Shown here: positions 25,201 to 35,731 of the stretch, piece after piece | Position numbering within the stretch: the first letter of the stretch is position 1 | Layout of the letters: each line of letters begins with the position of its first letter | NCBI GenBank assembly: GCA_900239685.1 | Contig: OENT01000288.1 | Span: forward strand, 1 to 64,000 | DNA from: Rotaria macrura | Lineage: Eukaryota > Rotifera > Eurotatoria > Philodinida > Philodinidae | Reading direction: 5' to 3' | DNA: 64,000 nt | Translations under genes and position numbers: made by a program | The notes under the pieces: generated by a model | What the model was told of the DNA's origin: nothing | The model's input: the letters and a program-made list of their open reading frames with translations, nothing else | The model's database searches: none

Positions 25201-26804
25201 CATATTCCAACACGGTATTCTCTTCTATTTTGTTTAGTTTTCTCGTCGTTATCTTCAATGTCAAAGTTCAATGCCGATTTCTATTCTACGATCATATATT
25301 CAACAAATTTTACCACATTCTTCTATGACACAAGTAAACATACATTCTTTCAAGAGCATTTTTCCTTTCAAAAACAAATCTTTTCGTCGTAGATTTCCTT
25401 CTATGACTCGAATGATCGTCTATTGAAAGATTCCGACACTCTTAGTTCATTAAAGATGGGAACGTCATCATCAGCAACGACCTCGGCTGCACATATTCCT
25501 ATTCGTTTTACGTTGCTTAATAGAATAACATCGTTCGGTCATTGTTTATGTTCATCGTCCATCGATGATCGGCACGATTCGATTTCATCATCATTGAATC
25601 CGACGATAATTAAACGTGAATCGATCGATCGAGCTCTCTCAACATGTTCGTTGGTATCATGTTTTTCGCCTTGTTTCTCGTCGTCTCCAAATGATGACAA
25701 GTCAAATGCAATATCAATAGTTAATCTTCTAACTCCGCCGTCGAGTCATTCATCATTTTTAATTGAAAATATTGTTCAGTCAACAAATGTTAACAATCAA
25801 TTATTAATTGACGAAATCACGTCGCAGTTCGGCGAAATCTGTCCACCATTACCGAAGAAAGCACGAAATCGTCTTTCGAAAAAAGTCGCCACAGCTTGTG
25901 CATCGAACAATATTCCACTCGATTTAAGTACGAAGAAACGTCCGACATCATTCGACTTTTTCACTTCACAACCAAAATGGATTAAAATATAATTCTATTA
26001 TGTTACTGTCTATTTCACTCTCTTTTCTCCCCCTCTCTTTCAACAGTACGTGTGATATTCTCTCTCTTTGTCATGTAACTTGTGTACAGAAAAAAAAGCA
26101 AACGTTTGTATAAAAGACCTTGTTCGATTGGGAAGGCGGACAGATGAAAATGAATGAAAAATGAGATAGTAAAGAAAAATGATGATGATTATTGTTTTTC
26201 TTTTCTTTTTCGAAATAGTGACCGACGGCTATTGCGTATACTCAGGATATTCTTTTGATGTTACATTTTACTTGAATAATATGAAAAACGAGTGAATAAC
26301 TCTCATTAAAAAGTATTTTCAAAGAGAAAACGAGCAGCTGTGTTTTTGTTTCAAATTTTACTGTCTCACCGGTTGACTGCGTTCATTAATTGAATGCCAT
26401 GTTTTCCATGGCACAGCTATATGACTATTACGCCACGTATCATAGATTTTACGCTGAACATCATCACATAAGACTTCTTTCGCTTCCTGAAGCCGTTTAA
26501 ACTGTTCGACTAGAACATCGCAATAGAATTGAAGAAATCAAATGACGAGAAATGTCAATGAAACTTACTTGCTTTGGGATCATCTAAATTTTTATCTGGA
26601 TGTAATTGAAGTGCTCGAATACGATATTCAGCTTGAATTTGATCTTTCTATAGAGAAAACAAATTGATTCACAGATAAGAAAAAGAAAAACAAGTGTAAT
26701 ACAATATTTACATTGGAAAGTTCATCACAGCCAAGAATTTTATAGTAATCATCAGATTTATCACATTCATTTGTAAGTAATGTTTCCCAATTTACACGAT
26801 TCAT
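22234..26804 (-). CDS. DNAJC12: DNAJC12-like J-domain co-chaperone, five exons
   Basis: Exons 26712-26804, 26569-26647, 26370-26509, 22382-22493 and 22234-22316 join in frame to give 168 residues (the human protein has 198). The N-terminus reads DDYYKILGCDELSN, the family's hallmark start of the J domain, followed by LHPDKN with the HPD tripeptide that stimulates Hsp70 ATPase activity. Then come FKRLQEAKEVL and IYDTWRNSHIAVPWKTW. The fourth exon encodes FHWIV and an acidic Glu/Gln-rich stretch. The last exon ends LRKFRNYEI, which matches the conserved C-terminus of DNAJC12 and confirms the distant exons. The protein acts with cytosolic Hsp70 and, in vertebrates, on aromatic amino-acid hydroxylases. 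Intron 3 is 3.9 kb and houses an antisense gene at 25063-25992. If that intron is retained, translation stops at 26358 with a short tail. Confidence 0.88.
23432..23821 (+). other. Open frame in G+C-rich patch inside DNAJC12 intron 3
   Basis: A 129-codon frame that begins at TTG and has no ATG for about 75 codons. The first part (23440-23570) is markedly richer in G+C than the surrounding intron and is open on both strands. On the minus strand it follows an acceptor-like TTTTCATAG and would read EASEEQSETGSLNNETYSG. It could be an alternative or relic exon of either strand, or a non-coding RNA; nothing decides between these. Confidence 0.2.
24430..25994 (+). repeat. Inverted duplication, left arm
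   Basis: This arm pairs in inverted orientation with 32814-34360. The core (25045-25994) is essentially identical to 32814-33655: same intron length (324 nt), same exon length apart from a gap, and one substitution noticed. The outer part (24430-25044) is only patchily similar to 33656-34360, through blocks such as GATCAAATATG, GGGCAGAAAGAAAG, AGTGAACGAGCACGAA and CACATTGCATTCA separated by indels. Similarity stops right after the stop codon. Confidence 0.8.
25063..25992 (+). CDS. PLDLS-motif protein, possible transcriptional co-repressor recruiter (copy 1)
   Basis: The ATG at 25063 is followed by CAG and a consensus donor (GTAAAT). Intron 25069-25392 (324 nt) ends TCGTCGTAG and exon 25393-25992 continues in frame, giving 201 residues. 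The protein is Ser/Thr-rich and low in complexity, with no DNA-binding domain recognised. Two short motifs stand out: FLIENIV (25756-25776), close to the eh1 motif that binds Groucho/TLE, and IPLDLSTKKR (PLDLS at 25915-25929), which fits the PxDLS motif bound by the co-repressor CtBP. A basic cluster (KKARNRLSKK) lies before the latter. It may therefore be a nuclear repressor adaptor, but this is inference from short motifs. The gene sits antisense inside intron 3 of DNAJC12. The intron is open in phase with the ATG and its only stop is the acceptor's own TAG. A near-identical inverted copy lies 7 kb away. Confidence 0.6.
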
Positions 26805-28275
26805 AGTGCTATCTAAGGAGTAAACAATAGTTATTGTTTTTTTTATAAACATCTGCTTGTTGAAATTCATACTGTTAAAATAAGAACTTATATTGTTGTA
26901 CATTTGAGTCCAAAGTCGAGATGACTTCGTCAGTGACTTTGAACTCTGTGTATACTTGTAAAATTTAACAATCGAGATTCTAAGTAAAGTTTCTGCTAAT
27001 TTCAGAAAAAAAGCTTCTCCATAAAGTTATATGTTGCTGTTGTATCTCTCATCAGTGGAGTTTGAAATCTAATCTCATAAAAGACCAACCTACGCACTGT
27101 AAATTGCCTACTGACAGATAGGATCATGACAATAGGCTTCTGTTGCATGTTAACTAGAAAAAGAGAGCAGTACTACTCGTGCAACACCATAAATGTTACT
27201 ATATATGAATGATCTTGTCGAGATAAGTAATTTCAAATGTAGACATTTGTTAGATCAATGGTTGATAGAACTCATTAACTTTTATAATGTCTCACTTTGA
27301 AGAAAAATATCAATAATACAATATTCTTTTTAAATTAGAATCTACAGTTTTCGTCGCTAAAGACAGGTATGATTATAAAATCATTGATTATGTCTGACAA
27401 TGAAATAATAATAATTATGTCTTAAGTATTCATGTATGCTTAGTATATAGGATATGACACATACAAACAGCTTTCATATTATTATATTTGAGATTAGCTA
27501 TAATTAATTAGTGATGAACACACTAGGAATGGTAGCACGACTTTCATCGACACTCCACCTCTATTTTGAATTGTTAAAAGTTTTAGTTTGTTTTTTGTGC
27601 CCAGAACATATAGTCTATCTGCTGGAAGTAAAGGGACTCTCTATTTGGTTTCATGCCCCATGGCATGCCTGACTGTCATTTACGTACTTAAAGTAATATA
27701 ACTAAACTCGTAATATGATCATAATATCCATCGTCTGGGGTTTACAGACCGTTGAGATGAAAGTGTTCTCAAAAAGTACAAACAAGTGTCTGTCAAAATC
27801 GATATAAAATAAAAACGAAAGAACATCATATTTGATCCTATCTTTTATTATGATATTTTTTTTTGAATTAAAAGCATTAGCATGATAAAAACAACATTAC
27901 ATGTATTATTCGCGATAGAAAAAAAGAACGTATAAGCTGCTAATGAGTTTTAAAGAGACGAAGACAACATTGAAAAGAATAAAAAACCACCGTTAGGATA
28001 GAATTAATGGAAAAAGAAGGATTTATTTTCATTGAAATATCTTGATTGCACTAAAAATAAAGATTGACTAGAAAATATTGGTTTTCGAAAATCTCTATAC
28101 ACGAAGCATACTAGTTGGAGAACAGAAAACAATGCAAAGCTCACTGTTTTTTAATTTTTACCAGAAGAAATTAGTTGAGATTCGAAGACATACATTATGA
28201 GCATACATATATATATATAAATATGTATTTATACATGAATGTAATAAAAATATAGATTTCATGAGAATGAATAGT
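26805..28275. other. Intergenic, no gene seen
   Basis: Lies between the DNAJC12 start and the MARCH-like gene's stop, both on the minus strand. It is A+T-rich with no ORF, repeat or RNA gene that I can support. The frame preceding the DNAJC12 ATG stays open to about 26903, so a slightly longer N-terminus is possible. Confidence 0.5.
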
Positions 28276-31200
28276 TCATGTTTGAGGTTGATCAGATCGA
28301 TGAAATATTAAAAAACGATGTAAAACATTTCGACGATTATGATTTAGGTAACGTCGACTAAGGTCAATGGATGATGATTGAGGAGAGGTGGAATCCATAG
28401 AACGATTACCAACTATTGTTGTTAACGATGGATTGGAATTTAATGGCGGTAAATTATTTATATCAAGTACTGTGACTATACAATTGCCACCATTGTTATT
28501 GTTAGTAGCAGCTTTTAATCCTGAGAACAAGTAAATGAATTTCAAGACCATGAGAATCAAATAAATGATAGTTTTATTTTTTACCAGAGCATGAAACTTC
28601 ATGCTGTCGCTTCTCACTGATAGAATGTATCACTATACGTTGATTGAATTGTCGCCAACGAATACACAACTGAAAAAAATCGGAAGATACACATGAAAAG
28701 GAGTTAAAAATTCATTCAAGTATAATTGGATTTCTATTCCATATTTAGTAATACTGTGGTCAAGATAGTGATGAAAATTTTAACAATTCACGTGTGATTT
28801 GCCCGAGCATTTTGATTGATCTTCCTAGATCTCTCTTTTACGAAGTTACGTTATGGAGTTTGTTGATTTCCGTAAGAGGAATACTATTCAATATGCGACA
28901 TTAATAATAATAACACTTTGTGGTATTGACTAGTGATAAGAATGCTAAATTGAGACTAGACACAAGTAATATCATGAAGTTAACTTTTTAAACCACTGCT
29001 TTCAACTGCGTATTCTCATTCTTACATCCTACCAATAAGTTTAGATTCATCGTTTCTCTATCTCTTGGGATTTCATTAATAACCTATTGATTTCAAAATT
29101 CATCCAGAAGTTAGCAACAATGGGGTCTCAGTTACGCTAATAACTTTCAAAGCTCTAACTTATATAGAATTCGATTAAACTATCATAATTTCTCTTTCAT
29201 TAAATAAGTGCAACTCTCATTCATAAACTCATTCCATTCGTGTTGGAGTTCACCATTAAAATATACGTGTGTCCTTAAATAACGATTAGGAAGATGACAT
29301 GTCATGTACTCACGAACTGATCGATGGCGACTCACGAATTCGTCAATGTTCATAATCTGTCGTTTATATTTTCATTGTAGTACTTGATGAAAAATAAAAG
29401 AATTAGTTTTGTGCGTGACTTGAATGAGCATCTTCTGAATGGAGAACAGTTCAGATCTCGACGAAGACGAATGACGGAAATATCGTACGAGCCTAGTGTT
29501 ATACATTTCATTCCGATACACTGATAGCTGTAGTGGATTTTCTTTCATAGAGTTCATTTCTGATACTTTGGAAAACTTTCCAATCGACGAAAGCTTTCGA
29601 AAAATTGTAACAGAATTTGTTTTGTTTTCACACAAATCTAAACATGAACAATATAAAGAGTGTTCCAGAAGTTCTGAAACAATTTTTAAATTCACCGTTC
29701 TCGCCTTCAACAAAATCAAACTCCATGAAATTTTAATAGATTGCTTAACGACATCGTTAGTACTGAAATGATGACTAAAGAGTTTGAGCTCTAATGCATT
29801 TACTATGGATGAGAACTTGCAGCAGTATTATCACGCACAATTTTGCCGACTTTCCTACGACGATAATTCGCTATCTATGATCGGTAGAAACGATGTTATT
29901 TTTAGAGCCCGTTTAGTCAACTAGTGTCACAAGATAGTTCTTTTTTTCTTAACCATTATATTCTAGTTTCTGCACACATTCGAACTTTTGAAGCAGAATA
30001 AAAAGCTAAAGAATGAGTTGACGCATCAAAATTCTATTGTTCAAGATCTTAAACAGAAGATGCGAGTGATTTTGGATGCTGCTACAGATGCTTTGATCTA
30101 TCGAATTCAACTAATACATGGCGCTGTAAAATTAGCTGCCATTCGGCCTATTGAAAACATATGATGGATGGTAAAAGAAGAAATTACGAGGGCAAGAATA
30201 CACTAATATTCAACAATTAAAAACAAGATTTTAAAAAAGAATGTGTCAAGTTTAGTGTTTTTTATGTAAACAGACGATGGATAAAATGCCAGCGAGATTA
30301 AAACTACGTATCGATCAAGGTGGTAATTCAATACACAAATATTGATAATTTGATTTGTTTTTTTCTTTTTGTTTTGAAAAGTCTTTTCTTTTATATTTAT
30401 AATGAAGATGATCAGAAAGTTTTCAAAAATACTACATGTCAATATTTCTACAAGTTTTCATCGCTATTAAATGCTTTAGAGCTCTAAATTTCTATTCTAA
30501 CTATGTCGTCGAGCAATCTATCAAAGTTTCATACAGGTTGCTTTAGTTTCATGCGAGAACAATGAATTTTTAAATCGTTTCAGAACTTCTGAGACATTCC
30601 TTTTGAACTCTCAATAATCTACGAAACGATCGAAAATTTCTAGAGTTATTTAGATTTCTCGGTAAATCATGAAAAAGTATATTGTACAAGTGTAACATAG
30701 CTTGCCAAAGATTATTTTTCGATGAATCTTTATCTTAGACGTTCTAAACTATGATTTCCTAATATTCGAATAAATTTTTATTATTAATATAACATTTGCT
30801 TGTACCTGAAGATACATCTTGCATTGTACATAGAGAAATACCTGAAACAGAAAACAAACACTTTAGAACAAACAATTTTCAATGAGCTCCTACCAATCCT
30901 CCAGTAAATCCAATGGCAACAACAATTAATTTCGTCCAAAATGGCCATTCTAGGGAAAAAAAACAAGCAGAACAATAATTAATTTCTCGTTCTATATCTC
31001 ATGGAATAAACTTACGAAGTTTGCCTGTTCTAACATCTTCTCTTGTTTTCTCAATTAAAGCATACAGTGACCAAAGCACACACGTAACAGCAATTAAATT
31101 AAAAGCAACGGAGCACATGATTTTCCTTCTTTCGACAACATTCATTTCTAACTTTTGCCACTAAATTTTCCAGAAATATTTTTAGAAAAAAGTATTATTC

Positions 31201-31640
31201 CAATGAAAGTTTTATCAAACCTGTTTGAATGGTTTAATTTCAGAATGCATTATAAATTCAAATTTACATAATTCACATGATTTAACACCGGCACTTTTAA
31301 TCCAACGTTGTAAACAAGCTTGATGTAAATATTGCATTGTACCCAAACATAAACATGGTGATATTAATGGTTCTTCTTTAGTGTCTTCACAATGACATAT
31401 GCGACATATATCAGGATAATTACTAGCATTTGAATTAGTTGATGATAGTGAAGTTTTGCGTGTTAATGTTTCATTATTTTCTAATAATGGTACTGATGCA
31501 TTTACTTCTTCGTTTAATTTCGGTTCTGTAACTGTTTCTTGGCCTTCGTATCGATCCGTTGACATCGTTGTATGATCAAGTAAAATTGTATTTTCGGTTA
31601 AATTTAATTGAGTATCACTGTGCACTGACTCAGTAGTCAT
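28276..31640 (-). CDS. MARCH1/8-like membrane RING-CH ubiquitin ligase, six exons
   Basis: Exons 31221-31640, 31016-31160, 30894-30949, 30806-30841, 28585-28669 and 28276-28520 join in frame (328 residues). Residues 79-125 form a RING-CH (C4HC3) finger: C79, C82, C96, C98, H106, C109, C122, C125, with the family-typical ICRICHCED and [12 protein letters not shown]. Two membrane helices follow: [20 protein letters not shown], and a second starting [14 protein letters not shown]. Then comes YVQCKMYLQ, as in MARCH1/MARCH8, whose members ubiquitinate membrane receptors in endosomes and at the cell surface and promote their turnover. The Ser/Asn-rich tail after about residue 245 is not conserved. 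Intron 4 is 2.1 kb and carries a possible antisense gene (29805-30164). The RING residues and both helices are complete, so the gene looks functional. Confidence 0.9.
29805..30164 (+). CDS. Possible small coiled-coil protein nested in MARCH intron 4
   Basis: Exon 1 (29805-29915) starts at an ATG ([16 protein letters not shown]). Exon 2 (29967-30164) follows a strong acceptor (pyrimidine run, ATATTCTAG) and is open to TGA. The 51-nt intron uses a weak donor (GTCAAC). The joined product is 102 residues. Exon 2 has a heptad-like, Leu/Lys/Gln-rich helix ([20 protein letters not shown]) followed by a helical-looking stretch with [20 protein letters not shown]. No family is recognised. The gene is antisense to its host intron. 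The acceptor and amphipathic composition support exon 2; the donor and exon 1 are doubtful, and upstream exons may exist. Confidence 0.35.
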
Positions 31641-32813
31641 ATCAAACTTGAGTATTTATAAAGACGTGAATAAGATTTTTTTTATTGAAAATGGGGAAAA
31701 ATTTTGAAATGTAGAGTATTTATTTAAATATATCACCGAATCGTTTTTCATGAATCAGCTAAAAACTAAACAAATAGATGACGAATAATTTTGACTAGGC
31801 TCAACTATTTTTAAGAATAAAAACAACAAGAATTTAAAGAATATATTTTGCGAAGGTGAATATGTCTTCACGTAGGATTGGTTCGCATGACGCCATTTGA
31901 ATAAATAGGACATCCTCTCCTCTCTTGAACGATGTGGATACAAACATTAATAAACTTGTAAAAAGAAAATAACGACATCTGTTGGAACAAAAATGACAGA
32001 TACATTTCTTCAGTAGGATTTTTTTCTAAAACTTTCATTCATATCAATGATTGATAGAAAGAATACCTTTTTACTTTAGGTATTAACGATTAACCTTTTT
32101 TTTCGTACCGATGGCGTGACAAATAAGTGTTTAACTTTCAATTTTCATCAACATCATGATCGATACAGAAGCAATCTAAAAGAAAGTTACAGATGTGTTC
32201 GTCACTTTAGATGGGCAGGTGGATGAATGCTCCCGGCCAAAATACAGTACGACTACCAAGCTCTAAATTTTAGATTAGTCAAAAAAAGAATGCCATATCT
32301 TCTGTAGCATTCATCTATAATATCTTGTGTCAAAGAACGAGACATTACTAAAAGCTACAACTCTATATACAAATACGAGCAAATAATATTATTGTTTGTA
32401 TGATACTGATGCTGTAAATATTAATCCATGCTCTAAATGGAACTATAACCCAGAAAATTTCTTCGCCTAACAGTACAGCCTTATGTTGAATGATGGTAGA
32501 GTGGAATTCGATATCAAATTCTTTTCTTCACATTATCTATCACTCACTCAACTTTTCTATCTTGACAAACGATCGCGTCTCGCGAAAGTAACTAACGCAG
32601 CATGAATCTTCAATCTACTTTCCACACAATTCAAGTGTTATACATATAAGCATATCTAATTTGTTCATACATGAATAAAATATTGCAATCGATCGTTCAC
32701 TTTCAAGCTGTGTATCTGAGAATGTCTTCACTTCTTCTGTACATAAAATACAAATAAACAACAAAGTAGAACAAATTTCTCGTATCAGTTAAACAAAAGA
32801 AAAAACGCAGGAA
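31641..32813. other. Intergenic, no gene seen
   Basis: A+T-rich sequence between the MARCH-like gene's start and the inverted PLDLS-gene copy. It presumably contains the MARCH promoter. No supported ORF, repeat or RNA gene. Confidence 0.5.
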
Positions 32814-32815
32814 AA

Positions 32816-33637
32816 TTATATCTTAATCCATTTTGGTTGTGAAGTGAAAAAGTCGAATGATGTCGGACGTTTCTTCATACTTAAATCGAGTGGAATATTG
32901 TTCGATGCACAAGCTGTGGCGACTTTTTTCGAAAGACGATTTCGTGCTTTCTTCGGTAATGGTGGACAGATTTCGCNAACTATTGATATTGCATTTGACT
33001 TGTCATCATTTGGAGACGACGAGAAACAAGGCGAAAAACATGATACCAACGAACATGTTGAGAGAGCTCGATCGATCGATTCACGTTTAATTATCGTCGG
33101 ATTCAATGATGATGAAATCGAATCGTGCCGATCATCGATGGACGATGAACATAAACAATGACCGAACGATGTTATTCTATTAAGCAACGTAAAACGAATA
33201 GGAATATGTGCAGCCGAGGTCGTTGCTGATGATGACGTTCCCATCTTTAATGAACTAAGAGTGTCGGAATCTTTCAATAGACGATCATTCGAGTCATAGA
33301 AGGAAATCTACGACGAAAAGATTTGTTTTTGAAAGGAAAAATGCTCTTGAAAGAATGTATGTTTACTTGTGTCATAGAAGAATGTGGTAAAATTTGTTGA
33401 ATATATGATCGTAGAATAGAAATCGGCATTGAACTTTGACATTGAAGATAACGACGAGAAAACTAAACAAAATAGAAGAGAATACCGTGTTGGAATATGA
33501 AAGAGAGTCGAATATGATACATACTTGAATAGACGAAGCATTGGAGTCGAAGTTTGATTGTAAACAACTAAACGAAAAATATCGAAATAGAAAAAAAAGA
33601 ACGAAACAAATTCATCGTAGAGATAATTTACCTGCAT
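32816..33637 (-). CDS. PLDLS-motif protein, inverted copy 2 (interrupted by assembly gap)
   Basis: Same structure as the gene at 25063-25992: ATG CAG at 33632-33637, a 324-nt intron (33308-33631) and a terminal exon at 32816-33307. That exon is 492 nt instead of 600 because 109 bases are represented by one N (32977). The missing part would include the eh1-like FLIENIV motif. Apart from the gap the translated product differs by one residue: PLDLSTKK becomes PLDLSMKK (ACG to ATG). The intron translation is also unchanged. Whether the gap is a real deletion or only unassembled sequence cannot be told from here, so this copy should not be called a pseudogene. Unlike copy 1 it is not nested in a visible host gene. 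Confidence 0.6.
32977..32977. other. Assembly gap (single N)
   Basis: The only ambiguous base noticed in the window. By comparison with the inverted copy it stands for about 109 bases, and it sits inside the near-identical core. This marks a place where reads from the two copies may have been confused. Confidence 0.9.
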
Positions 33638-34360
33638 TTCGTATCTAATTCAATACTGATGGGTTCATCGATTGTCGTCATCGTTCGTTCTTGTTTGTGA
33701 TCTAGATTAGAAAAATATTTTATTTAATGATGATTGCTCTGATAGGTACACATACACATTTTACGTACTTGATTTGTGTTTCGAAGATTTCGATTTTGAT
33801 TTCTTATGATACAAAGACTGTTTCGGTTTGATCATACAAGTTGGTGACATGTTTGTGTGCGTACAACTTCTATGTAAATTTGTATGTCTGTCGGCAGAGG
33901 GAGAAAAAAAGTGAATGCAATGTGTATTCGTGCTCGTTCACTTCAATCTTTTTTTTTCTTTCTTTCTGCCCTTTTGCTTTTCTCTTGTCAGATCGAATTG
34001 AACAACCAATAGATGTTGATTTTCCAATGTTTTTTATCCAATAAAAAAAGCAATTATTTGGTCAATGTTCGCCTATCTGCCCCTGTTTACTCTCCGTTGG
34101 ACTAATGTATACATATATATATATATATGTGTGCCCGCTTGCGGTCCGTCTCACACATTTATTTGCACGTAGCAGGATGGGGCGAACAGAAAAGTCGTTG
34201 GAGAGCGAGAAAGAAAAGAAGAAAAAAAGGCCTCGTGTTTGCATATTTGATCACAGGAAAGAGAACAGAAAAAAGTGTGGGGTACGACAAGAACGAATAA
34301 TCTTTCTGTCTTTCTCATTTAGCCTCGAGCCTAGGAAAGAAGAAAAAAGTTGATGAACAA

Positions 34361-35731
34361 ATTGTGTATGTAACAGCTGCTATTTCTCATTCGTCGCTTC
34401 GAATAGCGTTTCTTATCAATTTCGTGTTCATCAACTTTCCAAGGAAACAATGAAATCAGAAAAAAACAAAAAAAATATTCATTCGTTAAGAAAAAAGAGA
34501 AGAAGGGGGAAGTCTCATCATGATGATGATCATTAGTGTGTGTGTGTGTGCGTGTGTGTGTGTGTATAATATCGTTGAAACATGAACCCAATCGAAGAGG
34601 AAAAAAATGCTTTGTACTTCAAGTTTTTGATTTGACAATGAAGATGAAGTTAATTAAATGAATCAATAAGAGAAAGAGAGAGAGAGAAAGGCGGGTAAAA
34701 ATTAGTTCAATCTATCAGCTCGATAGATCGAATAGATTTTCCTTCTGTCTACAGAATGACCTTTGATGATAGATTTTATAAACTACATCAACAATATTTA
34801 TCTGTTTGTCATTATAAGGTCATTAGTTTGTTTTTCAGAGTATGTTGAAAGATGTAGGATATTTTGTTAGATAAACCATTTCTTTTGATATGAATGAATA
34901 CATGTTACGATTAAAAGTTTGTCTGTATCAATGACAAACGACCTAAAAAACGAAAAGATGATTTTCAACTATATATTTATATTTATAAAATGAATATTCT
35001 CAAATGAGTACTTCTATTTTTTTTGTGCCTCTGTCTTTCTCTCAACATGCACCATTTGACCGTCAAGAGCCATCAAAAACGAATCGCACAAGTGTAAAGA
35101 AAGGAGAATGACCATCATCTTATTCCGGAGGGTGTGAATTTTTATCAGCACCTCCTTCCCTCTTGCCTCTCGTCTTCTTTTTTCAACTATCAATCATATC
35201 GATTATCCATAGGACCAATAGAAATCTAGTTTGTATAATAGAGAGAAAGGAAATTGTCACTCGATGAAAAAGAGATGATATTCATTAAATAGATTGATCA
35301 AAGAAGCGGTCATTTAATTGAGCTTAAATAATAAAACCAACGCTCCAATCATGAAACGGTTTTTCTTTTTCTTTCCTCTGTTGCTGACAGATAATCTTAT
35401 AGCCAGCTGACGTTTTCTTTCTATTTCGTTCTTATTTTTCATACTGACAAAAGATATTCTCATCAATCAGAGATTATTTACTTCATGACAAGTTTATTCT
35501 TGAAGCACGTTTCAAGGATTAACACAAGAGTCTAATTGGATCCTTTTTCTTATTTCTTGACTTGCCTCAGGGGATTTTTCAATCGATTGACATTACTCAT
35601 TCTTTTCTCGATCTTCGATTGGATGGTTCAGTCGAATGAACCAATCATTAATGATGGTCAGATGAGCTAGAAAAATAAAAAGAACGTTAAGCTTCTGAAT
35701 AGTTTCCTTCCGTTCCTTTTTATTTTTATTT
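34361..35731. other. Intergenic, low-complexity rich
   Basis: No gene seen. It contains a (TG)n run (about 34535-34566), a GA-rich stretch (about 34672-34690) and other simple sequence. The trehalase 3' end lies at its right edge. Confidence 0.5.

Larger units (their letters stand above)
32814..34360 (-). repeat. Inverted duplication, right arm
   Basis: Reverse-complement partner of 24430-25994. The core 32814-33655 is near-identical to the left arm, except that 109 bases (the equivalent of 25723-25831) are replaced by a single N at 32977. The outer part (33656-34360) is diverged, with indels, and includes its own (TA)n run near 34116. Confidence 0.8.

Noticed and set aside
26358..26369. Early stop making DNAJC12 a J-domain-only truncation
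   Set aside because: A donor (GTGAGA) precedes the stop, and exons at 22382-22493 and 22234-22316 supply the conserved FHWIV and KFRNYEI C-terminus in the right phase.
32844..33161. Plus-strand ORFs across the inverted PLDLS copy
   Set aside because: They are antisense shadows of the minus-strand copy and cross the assembly N.
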